A stretch of 14,098 bases of DNA from assembly GCA_042088665.1 (NCBI GenBank), contig JBELMB010000134.1:1-14098 (forward strand), read 5' to 3'. The translations under genes were made by a program, and so were the position numbers. The notes beneath the pieces are model-generated. The model did not search any database, was not told the DNA's origin, and saw nothing but the letters and a program-made list of their open reading frames with translations. Source of the stretch: JBELMB01 sp042088665. GTDB taxonomy: Bacteria > Pseudomonadota > Alphaproteobacteria > Rhodobacterales > Rhodobacteraceae. Shown piece after piece: positions 7,751-14,098 of the stretch (position 1 is the first letter of the stretch; every line of letters begins with the position of its first letter).

Positions 7751-7776
7751 CCCCGTCAGACTTCCCCGTCAGACGT
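7751..7776. repeat. Two-copy 13-bp direct repeat upstream of the multicopper oxidase gene
   Basis: CCCCGTCAGACTT (7751-7763) is followed directly by CCCCGTCAGACGT (7764-7776), then another CCCC. It lies about 120 bp upstream of the oxidase start, in the 258-bp hutC/oxidase gap. That gap otherwise shows only a T-less hairpin (CAGCGC/GCGCTG, 7710-7727) and no clear promoter or copper-regulator palindrome. It may be a regulatory element or simple slippage; the function is unknown. Confidence 0.45.
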
Positions 7777-7892
7777 CCCCATCTGGCGATCCTGTCCGGC
7801 CGCCCTGCCCCGCCCGGTCGCAAAGCAGGATGGCATGTCGCGCGATCCGGTCTATGTTTGGAAGACCATGAACAAATCGAGGACCGCCGCGG

Positions 7893-9272
7893 ATGAACCG
7901 TCGTCAATTCACCCAATCTCTGCTCGCAGGTGCCGCGTTGCCGGCATTGCCCGGCATGGCGACGGCCTCAGAGGCGCTGACCATTACCGCGCGGCCCGGC
8001 ACCGCGCGTCTGGCGCCCATGGACTATCCGGAAACCGCCGTCTGGGGCTACGAAGGCCAAGTGCCCGGGCCGGTCTTGCGGCTCACTCAGGGCGAGAGGC
8101 TGGTGCGGCGCTTTGTGAACGGGTTGCCGCAAGCCTCCAGCGTGCATTGGCACGGCATCCGGATCGCGAATGCCATGGACGGTGTGGCCGGCATGACGCA
8201 GCCTGCGGTCGCGCCCGGGGACAGCTTTGACTACAATTTTGCCCTGCCGGATGCCGGAACCTATTGGTATCACCCGCACAACCGCACCTTTGAGCAGATG
8301 GCGCGCGGACTGTACGGCGCGCTGATCGTCGACGAGGCTGGCGGCGCCCCCGAGGTCGATGCGGATGAGACCCTGCTGCTGGACGACTGGCGGCTCACGC
8401 AAGAGGCGCAGATCGCCGAAGGCTTTGGCGCCATGCACGACCGCGCCCATGCCGGACGCATCGGCAACTGGATCACCGTGAACGGTACTGGCGCGTGGTC
8501 GCGCCCCGTGGCGCGCCATGACCGGTTGCGCCTGCGGCTGGTGAACACCGCCAATGCCCGTGTCTTTACGCTGGAGCCGCGTGGACTTCAGGGCTGGGTG
8601 ATTGCGCTCGACGGGATGCCTTTGGACAGCCCGGAACCCCTGTCACAGATCACGCTGGCCCCGGCGCAGCGGGCGGACCTGATTGTAGACGTGGTGGCAG
8701 AGGACGGCGACGAGGCGCTCTTGGTGAGCTTCGAGCGCGACGGCGGCTATGCCATCGCAGAATTCCCGGTCTCGGGCAGCGCCCGTACGACACGCCTTGC
8801 CCCTCCGGCAGCGCTGCCCCCGAACCCGGTGAGCGCGCTTGGCCCGCTGGCAAAGGCACGCCGCGTTGACCTGCGCATGCAAGGCGGCGCCATGGGGCGG
8901 CTGGACGGGGCGATGATGGGAGGCCGCATGACAGCCATCCGGGACATGGCGGCTGCGGGCAAGGCCTGGGCCTTCAACGGAAACGCGGGCATGGCAGAGA
9001 CGCCTCTGGTGACCGCGGCGCGCGGCGAAACCCTGCGGATTGCCATGGCCAACGACACCGCGTGGCCACATGCCATGCACCTCCACGGCCATCATTTCCG
9101 AAAGATCGACGCAGAGGGAAAACGGGGTCCGCTGCGCGACACCCTGCTGATGGAGCGGCAAAGCACGGCAGAGATTGCCTTTGTCGCGGACAACCCCGGC
9201 GACTGGCTCTTGCATTGCCATATGCTGGGACACGCGGATGCCGGGATGATGACCTGGCTGCGCGTGACCTGA
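7893..9272 (+). CDS. Tat-exported multicopper oxidase
   Basis: A 459-residue periplasmic multicopper oxidase with a three-cupredoxin layout, coupling one-electron oxidation of a substrate to reduction of O2 to water. The N-terminus MNRRQFTQSL followed by an Ala/Leu-rich stretch is a twin-arginine signal, probably cleaved after about residue 25. Copper ligands are complete: HWH (85-87) and HPH (127-129) near the N-terminus, HxxHxH (393-398) and HCHxxxHxxxxM (441-452), where Cys442 and axial Met452 belong to the type-1 site. A Met-rich segment (about residues 328-369) recalls CueO/CopA-type cuprous oxidases, so copper tolerance is the likeliest role. The substrate cannot be read from sequence, and no copper regulator, CopB, chaperone or ATPase is adjacent. 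The ATG has GAGG about 10 bases upstream. It converges with the stress-protein gene. Confidence 0.9.
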   Translation: MNRRQFTQSLLAGAALPALPGMATASEALTITARPGTARLAPMDYPETAVWGYEGQVPGPVLRLTQGERLVRRFVNGLPQASSVHWHGIRIANAMDGVAGMTQPAVAPGDSFDYNFALPDAGTYWYHPHNRTFEQMARGLYGALIVDEAGGAPEVDADETLLLDDWRLTQEAQIAEGFGAMHDRAHAGRIGNWITVNGTGAWSRPVARHDRLRLRLVNTANARVFTLEPRGLQGWVIALDGMPLDSPEPLSQITLAPAQRADLIVDVVAEDGDEALLVSFERDGGYAIAEFPVSGSARTTRLAPPAALPPNPVSALGPLAKARRVDLRMQGGAMGRLDGAMMGGRMTAIRDMAAAGKAWAFNGNAGMAETPLVTAARGETLRIAMANDTAWPHAMHLHGHHFRKIDAEGKRGPLRDTLLMERQSTAEIAFVADNPGDWLLHCHMLGHADAGMMTWLRVT

Positions 9273-9608
9273 CACGCCGCGCCATGACTAAGCGGGGGTG
9301 GGTCTCCGGGGACCGGAAAGGTGCCAGCGCGTGTCTGGCCGGGCAGAGCGGGACGCATCACCCCGGTGGCCCGGACAACTCCCAAGGCCCGGCCTCGCAT
9401 TGAGGCGCCTGACACAAGTGCCAGACACCGGTTTATGACACGGGCTTCCGGTTCGGGCGTCTGATATGGGCGCGTCACATGAGCCGCAGCCCAATCCCCT
9501 CAAGGCAGACACGCAAGATGGGACCAATGCAGTGCCCAACAAAGCGGCCCTGTCCGATGCCCGAGATTGGCAACAAGGCGCAGGCCGTTCCCCTGAGCGG
9601 CCCGCGCC
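9273..9608. other. Convergent intergenic region, no gene recognised
   Basis: 336 bp between the 3' ends of the oxidase and stress-protein genes. Short open frames exist on both strands but have no ribosome site or recognisable protein character. A small hairpin TCCGG/CCGGA (9305-9317) and the 8-bp palindrome AGGCGCCT (9403-9410) are visible. Neither is followed by a T-tract on either strand, so no intrinsic terminator can be supported. I see no tRNA or repeat. Confidence 0.6.
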
Positions 9609-10019
9609 CTACCCCGTCCGGTGCACATGCACCGCGCAAGGCGCATGCCGCACGACACGGGCGGCGGTGGAGCCAAGAAAGAACTCGCCGAAGCCGGGTT
9701 TGTGAGAGCCCATCACAATGCAGTCGATCCCGTTTTCACGCGCGAAATCGACGATCGTCCGGTAGCTGTGGCCCTCGATCAGACGCCCCTGCACCCCTTC
9801 AAGACCTTTCAACTTTTCCACCATCAGCGCTTGCGACCGCTTCACGACCTCTTCGCGCAGGCTGGAAGATAGGAGCGCCGCGGCAGAGCCCTGCGGCTCT
9901 TCGTAGACATGCAGCGCCGTGATGCTGCCGCCCGGCACGGCAAGCTCCCGCGCGATCTTCAGTGTCTGCGGCGAGATATCATGATCCAGCGCCATGGCGA
10001 CTAGGATGTTGTGATACAT
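9609..10019 (-). CDS. Universal stress protein, UspF/UspG-like
   Basis: A 136-residue single-domain cytoplasmic universal stress protein (UspA superfamily). It has the typical N-terminal strand NILVAMALD and the C-terminal nucleotide-site region GSHKPGFGEFFLGSTAARVV (104-123), ending VRHAPCAVHV. The loop is one residue shorter than the canonical G-2x-G-9x-G(S/T) motif and has Lys in place of the second Gly. This is the SHRP...LGS(T/N)AA version seen in UspF/UspG proteins, which bind ATP. The ATG at 10019 has AAGGGG about 9 bases upstream. It follows the DUF475 gene by 106 bp on the same strand. A Usp next to a TRAP transporter recalls TeaD of Halomonas elongata, a Usp that modulates the TeaABC transporter, so a regulatory role for the neighbouring transporter is a reasonable inference. 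Confidence 0.93.
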   Translation of the reverse strand: MYHNILVAMALDHDISPQTLKIARELAVPGGSITALHVYEEPQGSAAALLSSSLREEVVKRSQALMVEKLKGLEGVQGRLIEGHSYRTIVDFARENGIDCIVMGSHKPGFGEFFLGSTAARVVRHAPCAVHVHRTG

Positions 10020-10125
10020 GGGTCGGTCCCCTTCTGTGCCAGGCCTCTGGCGCGATGGCGCATTGCGGCCCTCTGTCCCGCATCAACATACTCCCCTCGG
10101 ATCATGAGGGCGATGTCGCTTGTCG

Positions 10126-11184
10126 TCACGCCTCGTCGGCGAGCCCGCGGCGGTTGTGGCGGATCGACGACAGCAGCGCGAACCCGATCAGACCAACACC
10201 GATCAGCCCGGTCACCGTTTCATGCACATGCATCAGTGATTGCAGGAACATGATCACCGCCAGCGCAAAGATCGAATAGAACGCCCCGTGTTCAAGGTAG
10301 CGGAACTGCTGCAGCGTGCCCTTTTCCACCAGCATGATGGTCATGGACCGCACATACATCGCGCCGACCCCCAAACCGATGGCGATCAGCAGGATGTTCG
10401 TGGTCAGCGCAAAGGCCCCGATCACCCCGTCGAAACTGAAACTGGCGTCCAGCACTTCGAGGTAAAGAAACGCGCCCAGCCCGCCTTTGGCCGCCATCCC
10501 GACGCCCTTGGACGAGGACTGGTCCAGTGCCGTGCCAAGCCCATCCACCAGCGTAAAGGTCAATAGCCCGAGAATCGCTGAATAAAGGAAGGCGCTGCGG
10601 TAGTCCTCTGTCAGGACCTGGCACAGACCCACCACCAGCAAGAGCACAAAGGCAATCTCGAACCCGCGGACAGAGCCGCAGCGGCGCAGACGGCTTTCGA
10701 CCCATGTGATCCAGTGAACCGATTTGTCCTCATCGATGAAGAACTTCAGCGCGACCATCATCAGGAAGGTCCCCCCGAAGGCCGAAATCGGGCCATGGGC
10801 GTGGTCCATGATCTCCGAGTAGGCATCTGGATCCGCCAGCGCGAGGCGCATCGCCTCCAGCGGATTGACCCATGCAAAGATCGCCACGATGGCCAGCGGA
10901 AAGACGATGCGCATCCCGAAAACCGCGATCAGGATGCCCCATGTCAAAAAGCGCTGGCGCCAGATCGGCGTCATCTCCTGCAGCTTGTTGGCATTGACGA
11001 TGGCGTTGTCAAAGCTGAGCGAGATTTCCAGCGCCGCCAGAACCGTGCCCACCAGAAGGAAGGAGAGCACGGCGCCATAGGTGCCTTCGGTCGCCCAGCC
11101 AAGCCAGCCCGAGAGGCCGAGGCCCACGGCCGTCACGATCAATGGCCAGGTGAGATAGGACAGGGTGCTGCGTGTGTCTGCCAT
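10126..11184 (-). CDS. DUF475 (TerC-like) integral membrane protein
   Basis: A 352-residue polytopic inner-membrane protein with about nine hydrophobic segments. Two homologous acidic motifs mark it as DUF475, a relative of the TerC family: ISLSFDNAIVNA (54-65, Asp59) and ASFSFDGVIGA (247-257, Asp252), each within a membrane helix and likely forming a paired ion site. TerC relatives have been linked to tellurite resistance and, more recently, to manganese export; the substrate of DUF475 proteins is not established. The ATG lies 4 bases after the dctQM TAG, with AGGG in the junction, so it is probably translated from the same mRNA as the TRAP permease. A small T-less hairpin (CCCTC/GAGGG, 10094-10110) lies in the 106-bp gap before the stress-protein gene. 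Confidence 0.88.
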   Translation of the reverse strand: MADTRSTLSYLTWPLIVTAVGLGLSGWLGWATEGTYGAVLSFLLVGTVLAALEISLSFDNAIVNANKLQEMTPIWRQRFLTWGILIAVFGMRIVFPLAIVAIFAWVNPLEAMRLALADPDAYSEIMDHAHGPISAFGGTFLMMVALKFFIDEDKSVHWITWVESRLRRCGSVRGFEIAFVLLLVVGLCQVLTEDYRSAFLYSAILGLLTFTLVDGLGTALDQSSSKGVGMAAKGGLGAFLYLEVLDASFSFDGVIGAFALTTNILLIAIGLGVGAMYVRSMTIMLVEKGTLQQFRYLEHGAFYSIFALAVIMFLQSLMHVHETVTGLIGVGLIGFALLSSIRHNRRGLADEA

Positions 11185-11188
11185 TGCC

Positions 11189-13660
11189 CTAGTTCCCGCT
11201 CATGACCGCCGGCAGCCAAAGCACGAGCTGCGGGAAGATAAGGATCAGGATCAGGCCGACGAGCTGCACCAACATGAATTGCATCATGCCGAGGTAGATG
11301 TCCTTCAGATCCCAGTCCGGCACCACGCCTTTCAGGAAGTAGGCCGATAGCGCCACCGGTGGACTGAGCCACGCCGTTTGCAGGTTCACCGCCACCAATA
11401 TCCCGAACCAGACCATCATGTCATAGCGGTCCAGCCCGTGCAGCGACAGCGCCTCGACGGTCGGCAGCAAGATGGGGACCACGATCAGCACGATCGGCAC
11501 CCATTCCAGCGGCCATCCCAGCAAGAAGATCAACGCCATCACCAGAAGCAGGATGAGGTAGGGCGACATATCAAGACCCAGCAGCAGCTCTGTCAGCATT
11601 TTCGGCGTGCCGAGCGCGCTGAACTGTGCACCGAAGAAGTTCGATGCCGCCACGAGGAACATGATCAGAACGGTGATCTCAAGCGCCTTGATGATGCTGT
11701 CGAAAAAGCTGGGCATCGTGAACTTGCGATAGGCCACCGACAGCACGATTGCGCCAAAGGCCCCCATGGCCGCGGCCTCGGCCGGTGTGGCCAGCCCCAA
11801 CAGGATCGAGCCAAGCGCAAAGGAGATCAGGATCGTCGGCGGCATCAGACCGGCAAAGAACTCGTCCCAGAGGCTCGAGAAGTAAAAGCCGTCATCCGCC
11901 TCCTTGCTGTAGATCGGGCGTCCCAGAACAGCCAGCAACACGGTGAAGGCGCCAAAGATGATCTGCCACAGGGGCAATCCGCCCTCTGCCCCGATGTTGG
12001 CGAAGATCATGTAGAGATGAAAGACAACCGCGATGGGCAGAACGATGCGCAGCACCGCCAGCTTGCGGTAGGCGGCATAGGCCACGACAACGGTCAGTGC
12101 CAGCACGATCAGGCCACCAAAGGGCATCAGACCGCCGAACACGCCGGCCAGACCCAGACCGAAGACACGGCAGACCGTCAGGACACCCAGACAGATCAGC
12201 GCGACTTCCGCGCCGTAGAACCGCGAGGTATCCGGCTGGTCCTCTTCCGACAGGATCGGCCCCAGCTTCGGATTGATCCAGCACCGCCCCAGCGTGTAGA
12301 TCAGGTAAAGCGACGCCAGAAGCGCGCCGGGGACAAAGGCCCCGCGGAACAGATCCAGCGTGGACACTTCCAGCACCGGCCCCATGACAATCAGCATGAT
12401 CGACGGCGGGATCAGGATCCCAAGCGTGCCGCCCGCGGTGATGGTGCCCGCGGCCAGTTGCACGTTGTAGCCGGATCGGCTCATCGTGGCGCCCGCCATG
12501 ATCCCCAGCAACGTCACGGATGCGCCCACGATCCCGGTCGCGGCGGCGAAAATCGTCGACACGATCAGCACCGCGATGAACAGCGCCCCGCGCACGCGCG
12601 CCATGATCATCTGGATCGACGAAAAGAGCCGCTCCATGAGCCCGGCCGCCTCCATGACAATACCCATCAACACAAAGAGCGGGACCGCCATCAGCTGGTC
12701 GTTCAGCATGGTCGAATTGGTGTTGAGCGTCATCAACAGCGTCGTCAGCTTGAAGTTCGAGCCCCAGATGCCGAACACGAAGGCAAGGAAGATCAACGTG
12801 AAAGAGATCGGGAAGCCGATGAAGATCACGAACAGCATCGCAAAGAGCATGATCAGACCGATGGTCGGCTTGTCGAGGCTGGGACGCGCGCGCATCAGCT
12901 CTGAGAACCATTGCCCGCCGGGCACCAAATCAGGCACAAAGATCAGCAAGATCAACCAGGCCAGTGCGATCACGTAGACCGGCAGCGCGCGCACGAAATA
13001 GCGCTCACGCTCCTTGCCCATCTTGTGGAAGGCGCGGAAAATCTCGGGAATGCCCTGCAGCATCAGCAAGAACCCACCAACGGGCATCGCCGTCCGCGCG
13101 GGCCACAAAAGCGGACCCCAGGCGCTGTCGATCGCCATCGTCTCGCCGGTCGAATAGGACAGCCACCAGAACTGCGAGGCCACGATGGTGAAGAACAACA
13201 TCGAAGGCATGAAAAAGACGAGGTACAGGGTGGCATCCACCGTCGCCTGCGTCTTCGGGCTCCAGTTGCGGTAGAGGAAATCCGCGCGGATGTGCACGCC
13301 CCGCATCAGGCCATAGCCCGCCGCCGCCATGAACATGACGCCCGCGATCATCCGGCTGGTGTCATAGACCCAGAGGGTCGGACCAAGACCGAGACTGCGG
13401 GCAAAATCCTCGAACCCGGCGTTTTGCAGGATCGAGAAGGAGTTCCGCGAAATCACCTCGTAGACCACCACAAAGATCAGCGGGATCATCAGCAGGGCAA
13501 TGATCTGACCGGCCCGGTGGTTGATGACGTCGATCACCGCCGTGATCGGGCGTTGCCAGGCCGTCATGTCCTCCGGAGTTTCGCCCGGCGCTTCAGAGCG
13601 CCGCTCGGCGATCAACTCGTCAGCGATTTCCAGATCCTCTGGATTCGGTTCGTCGGCCAT
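11189..13660 (-). CDS. dctQM: TRAP transporter fused permease DctQ-DctM
   Basis: Inner-membrane permease of a tripartite ATP-independent periplasmic transporter, using the ion gradient to import a solute delivered by a binding protein. The 823-residue product fuses the four-helix DctQ subunit (to about 245) to the DctM subunit (from about 265). DctM signatures are GASVTLLGIM (379-388), TITAGGTLGILIPPSIM (406-422) and the late GLATPAEAAAMGA (about 622-634). About 110 residues between the two halves of DctM (roughly 482-592) add several hydrophobic segments absent from minimal DctM proteins. The ATG at 13660 is chosen because GGGAGAGGAA ends 6 bases before it. Upstream in-frame GTG (13684) and ATG (13678) lack such a site, and the GTG lies in a hairpin. 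It follows dctP after an attenuator and precedes the DUF475 gene by 4 bases. The substrate is unknown. Confidence 0.93.
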   Translation of the reverse strand: MADEPNPEDLEIADELIAERRSEAPGETPEDMTAWQRPITAVIDVINHRAGQIIALLMIPLIFVVVYEVISRNSFSILQNAGFEDFARSLGLGPTLWVYDTSRMIAGVMFMAAAGYGLMRGVHIRADFLYRNWSPKTQATVDATLYLVFFMPSMLFFTIVASQFWWLSYSTGETMAIDSAWGPLLWPARTAMPVGGFLLMLQGIPEIFRAFHKMGKERERYFVRALPVYVIALAWLILLIFVPDLVPGGQWFSELMRARPSLDKPTIGLIMLFAMLFVIFIGFPISFTLIFLAFVFGIWGSNFKLTTLLMTLNTNSTMLNDQLMAVPLFVLMGIVMEAAGLMERLFSSIQMIMARVRGALFIAVLIVSTIFAAATGIVGASVTLLGIMAGATMSRSGYNVQLAAGTITAGGTLGILIPPSIMLIVMGPVLEVSTLDLFRGAFVPGALLASLYLIYTLGRCWINPKLGPILSEEDQPDTSRFYGAEVALICLGVLTVCRVFGLGLAGVFGGLMPFGGLIVLALTVVVAYAAYRKLAVLRIVLPIAVVFHLYMIFANIGAEGGLPLWQIIFGAFTVLLAVLGRPIYSKEADDGFYFSSLWDEFFAGLMPPTILISFALGSILLGLATPAEAAAMGAFGAIVLSVAYRKFTMPSFFDSIIKALEITVLIMFLVAASNFFGAQFSALGTPKMLTELLLGLDMSPYLILLLVMALIFLLGWPLEWVPIVLIVVPILLPTVEALSLHGLDRYDMMVWFGILVAVNLQTAWLSPPVALSAYFLKGVVPDWDLKDIYLGMMQFMLVQLVGLILILIFPQLVLWLPAVMSGN

Positions 13661-13680
13661 CTGGTGTTCCTCTCCCATCG

Positions 13681-13709
13681 ACACGGATCTTTGTCCGTGT
13701 TCTTTTTTT
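13681..13709. other. Hairpin with adjoining T-tract in the dctQM leader
   Basis: The perfect arms ACACGGA (13681-13687) and TCCGTGT (13694-13700) enclose a 6-nt loop. On the plus strand they are followed by TCTTTTTTT, the layout of an intrinsic terminator for antisense transcription, although no plus-strand gene lies upstream for over 4 kb. Read on the minus strand it is a leader hairpin ending just before the dctQM ribosome site, preceded by an A-tract. Which role applies cannot be told from the sequence. Confidence 0.5.
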
Positions 13710-13763
13710 CAAAGCGTCAGCCGGACAGGGCTGTGCACAGGTCATCTGGCGCTTGGAAAAAAA
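13703..13763. repeat. Long-range inverted repeat in the dctP/dctQM spacer
   Basis: The arms TTTTTTTCAAAGCG (13703-13716) and CGCTTGGAAAAAAA (13750-13763) are complementary at 13 of 14 positions around a 33-nt centre. The centre includes the 10-bp palindrome CTGTGCACAG (13731-13740). In minus-strand RNA the U-tract of the dctP terminator would pair with an A-tract downstream. This could shape a stable structured spacer in read-through transcripts (inference). Confidence 0.55.
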
Positions 13764-13793
13764 GAGCGAACGGGCCCTGCAACGGGCCCGTTC
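13757..13793 (-). terminator. Rho-independent terminator/attenuator after dctP
   Basis: In minus-strand transcripts a perfect 10-bp GC-rich stem, GAACGGGCCC/GGGCCCGTTC with a 6-nt loop (13768-13793), is followed by GCTC and seven T residues. It starts 10 bases after the dctP stop and lies upstream of dctQM in the same direction. It probably terminates most transcripts after dctP and lets a fraction read through, a common way to make more binding protein than permease. Confidence 0.88.
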
Positions 13794-13802
13794 TCAACTG
13801 AA

Positions 13803-14098
13803 TTACTTCAGTGTGTCAGCAAACGCGCGGCCGAGGCTCGCGTTCGATGTCTGGGCACCGGACCAGAACGGAACGGCGATTTCGGCGAAGTCCTTCTGCG
13901 ACTGCCACACTTCGGCGAAGAACTCGTTTTCGTCTGCGGCAGCCTGAAGGGCCTTGTTCGCAGCAGCCAGGCCGCGGAACACCTTTTCCGTGTCGGCCAC
14001 ACTGATGTTCGATGCCTTGGTGGCCGCCAACAGCTGCGTGAAGCTGCCAGTGGCTTCAGTTAATGGCAGGTTGAAATCTTCAACCGCTCCAGCACTGG
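13803..14098 (-). CDS. dctP: TRAP transporter solute-binding protein, C-terminal part
   Basis: The open frame runs without a stop from the window edge to a TAA at 13803-13805, showing the last 97 residues of a longer protein; its start lies outside the window. The visible part is rich in amphipathic helices (VEDFNLPLTEATGSF..., ADTEKVFRGLAAANKALQAAADENEFFAEVWQSQ) and ends AVPFWSGAQTSNASLGRAFADTLK, in the style of the C-terminal helical region of periplasmic DctP-type receptors. The call rests mainly on position: same strand, directly upstream of the fused DctQM gene and followed by an attenuator. No catalytic or ligand residue can be read from this fragment, so the substrate is unknown. A TTG at 14030 is internal and is not the start. 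Confidence 0.72.
   Translation of the reverse strand, partial: SAGAVEDFNLPLTEATGSFTQLLAATKASNISVADTEKVFRGLAAANKALQAAADENEFFAEVWQSQKDFAEIAVPFWSGAQTSNASLGRAFADTLK

Noticed and set aside
7669..7896. 75-codon plus-strand frame upstream of the multicopper oxidase
   Set aside because: There is no recognisable protein character; it runs into the oxidase start and includes the 13-bp direct repeat. It reads as chance in high-GC DNA.
9305..9317. Hairpin TCCGG/CCGGA after the multicopper oxidase as a terminator
   Set aside because: The stem is only 5 bp with a 3-nt loop and there is no T-tract on either strand.
9400..9413. FNR/FixK-like box TTGAGGCGCCTGAC near the stress-protein gene
   Set aside because: The right half is TGAC rather than TCAA, and it lies downstream of both convergent genes rather than in a promoter.
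11378..12904. 508-codon plus-strand open frame opposite dctQM
   Set aside because: The translation is dominated by Gln, His, Arg and Asp, as expected from reading membrane-protein codons backwards; it has no domain character.
13661..13684. Longer dctQM starts at GTG 13684 or ATG 13678
   Set aside because: They fall in or beside a hairpin and lack an upstream ribosome site, whereas ATG 13660 has GGGAGAGGAA at good spacing.

Overview
The window is high-GC, densely packed bacterial DNA with short intergenic gaps, ATGA/GTGA stop-start overlaps, a fused TRAP permease and a histidine-utilisation cluster of the HutF/HutG type. Together these suggest an alphaproteobacterium, most likely of the Rhodobacteraceae/Roseobacter group. 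That placement is an inference from gene content and protein style; no marker gene is present.

Region 1 (39-7634) is a complete histidine-degradation divergon. On the minus strand hutI-hutH-hutG are joined by 4-base ATGA overlaps, and hutU follows after a 213-bp gap that holds a degenerate 16-bp tandem repeat. On the plus strand hutF and the GntR-type repressor gene hutC overlap as GTGA. Together they encode histidine -> urocanate (HutH) -> imidazolonepropionate (HutU) -> N-formimidoylglutamate (HutI) -> N-formylglutamate + NH3 (HutF) -> glutamate + formate (HutG). The roughly 60-70 bp AT-rich hutI/hutF divergent region carries one perfect 9+9 bp inverted repeat. It overlaps predicted promoters for both directions and is a strong candidate HutC operator. 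No histidine or urocanate transporter is in the window.

Region 2 (7635-9608) holds a lone Tat-exported, three-domain multicopper oxidase with all C-terminal copper ligands and a Met-rich segment. About 0.26 kb (upstream) and 0.34 kb (downstream) of DNA without convincing genes flank it.

Region 3 (9609-14098, minus strand) reads as a TRAP-transporter operon: the C-terminal part of a probable periplasmic solute-binding protein (dctP, cut by the window edge), a fused DctQ-DctM permease, a DUF475/TerC-like membrane protein starting 4 bases after the permease stop, and a UspF/UspG-like universal stress protein about 0.1 kb further on. A Rho-independent terminator sits between dctP and dctQM and probably acts as an intercistronic attenuator. 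It lies in an unusually structured 120-bp spacer.

Nothing here is clearly a wholly new system. The items most worth a second look are the single-operator hut divergon, the 16-bp array between hutG and hutU, the TRAP + DUF475 + Usp grouping, and the inverted-repeat architecture of the dctP/dctQM spacer.
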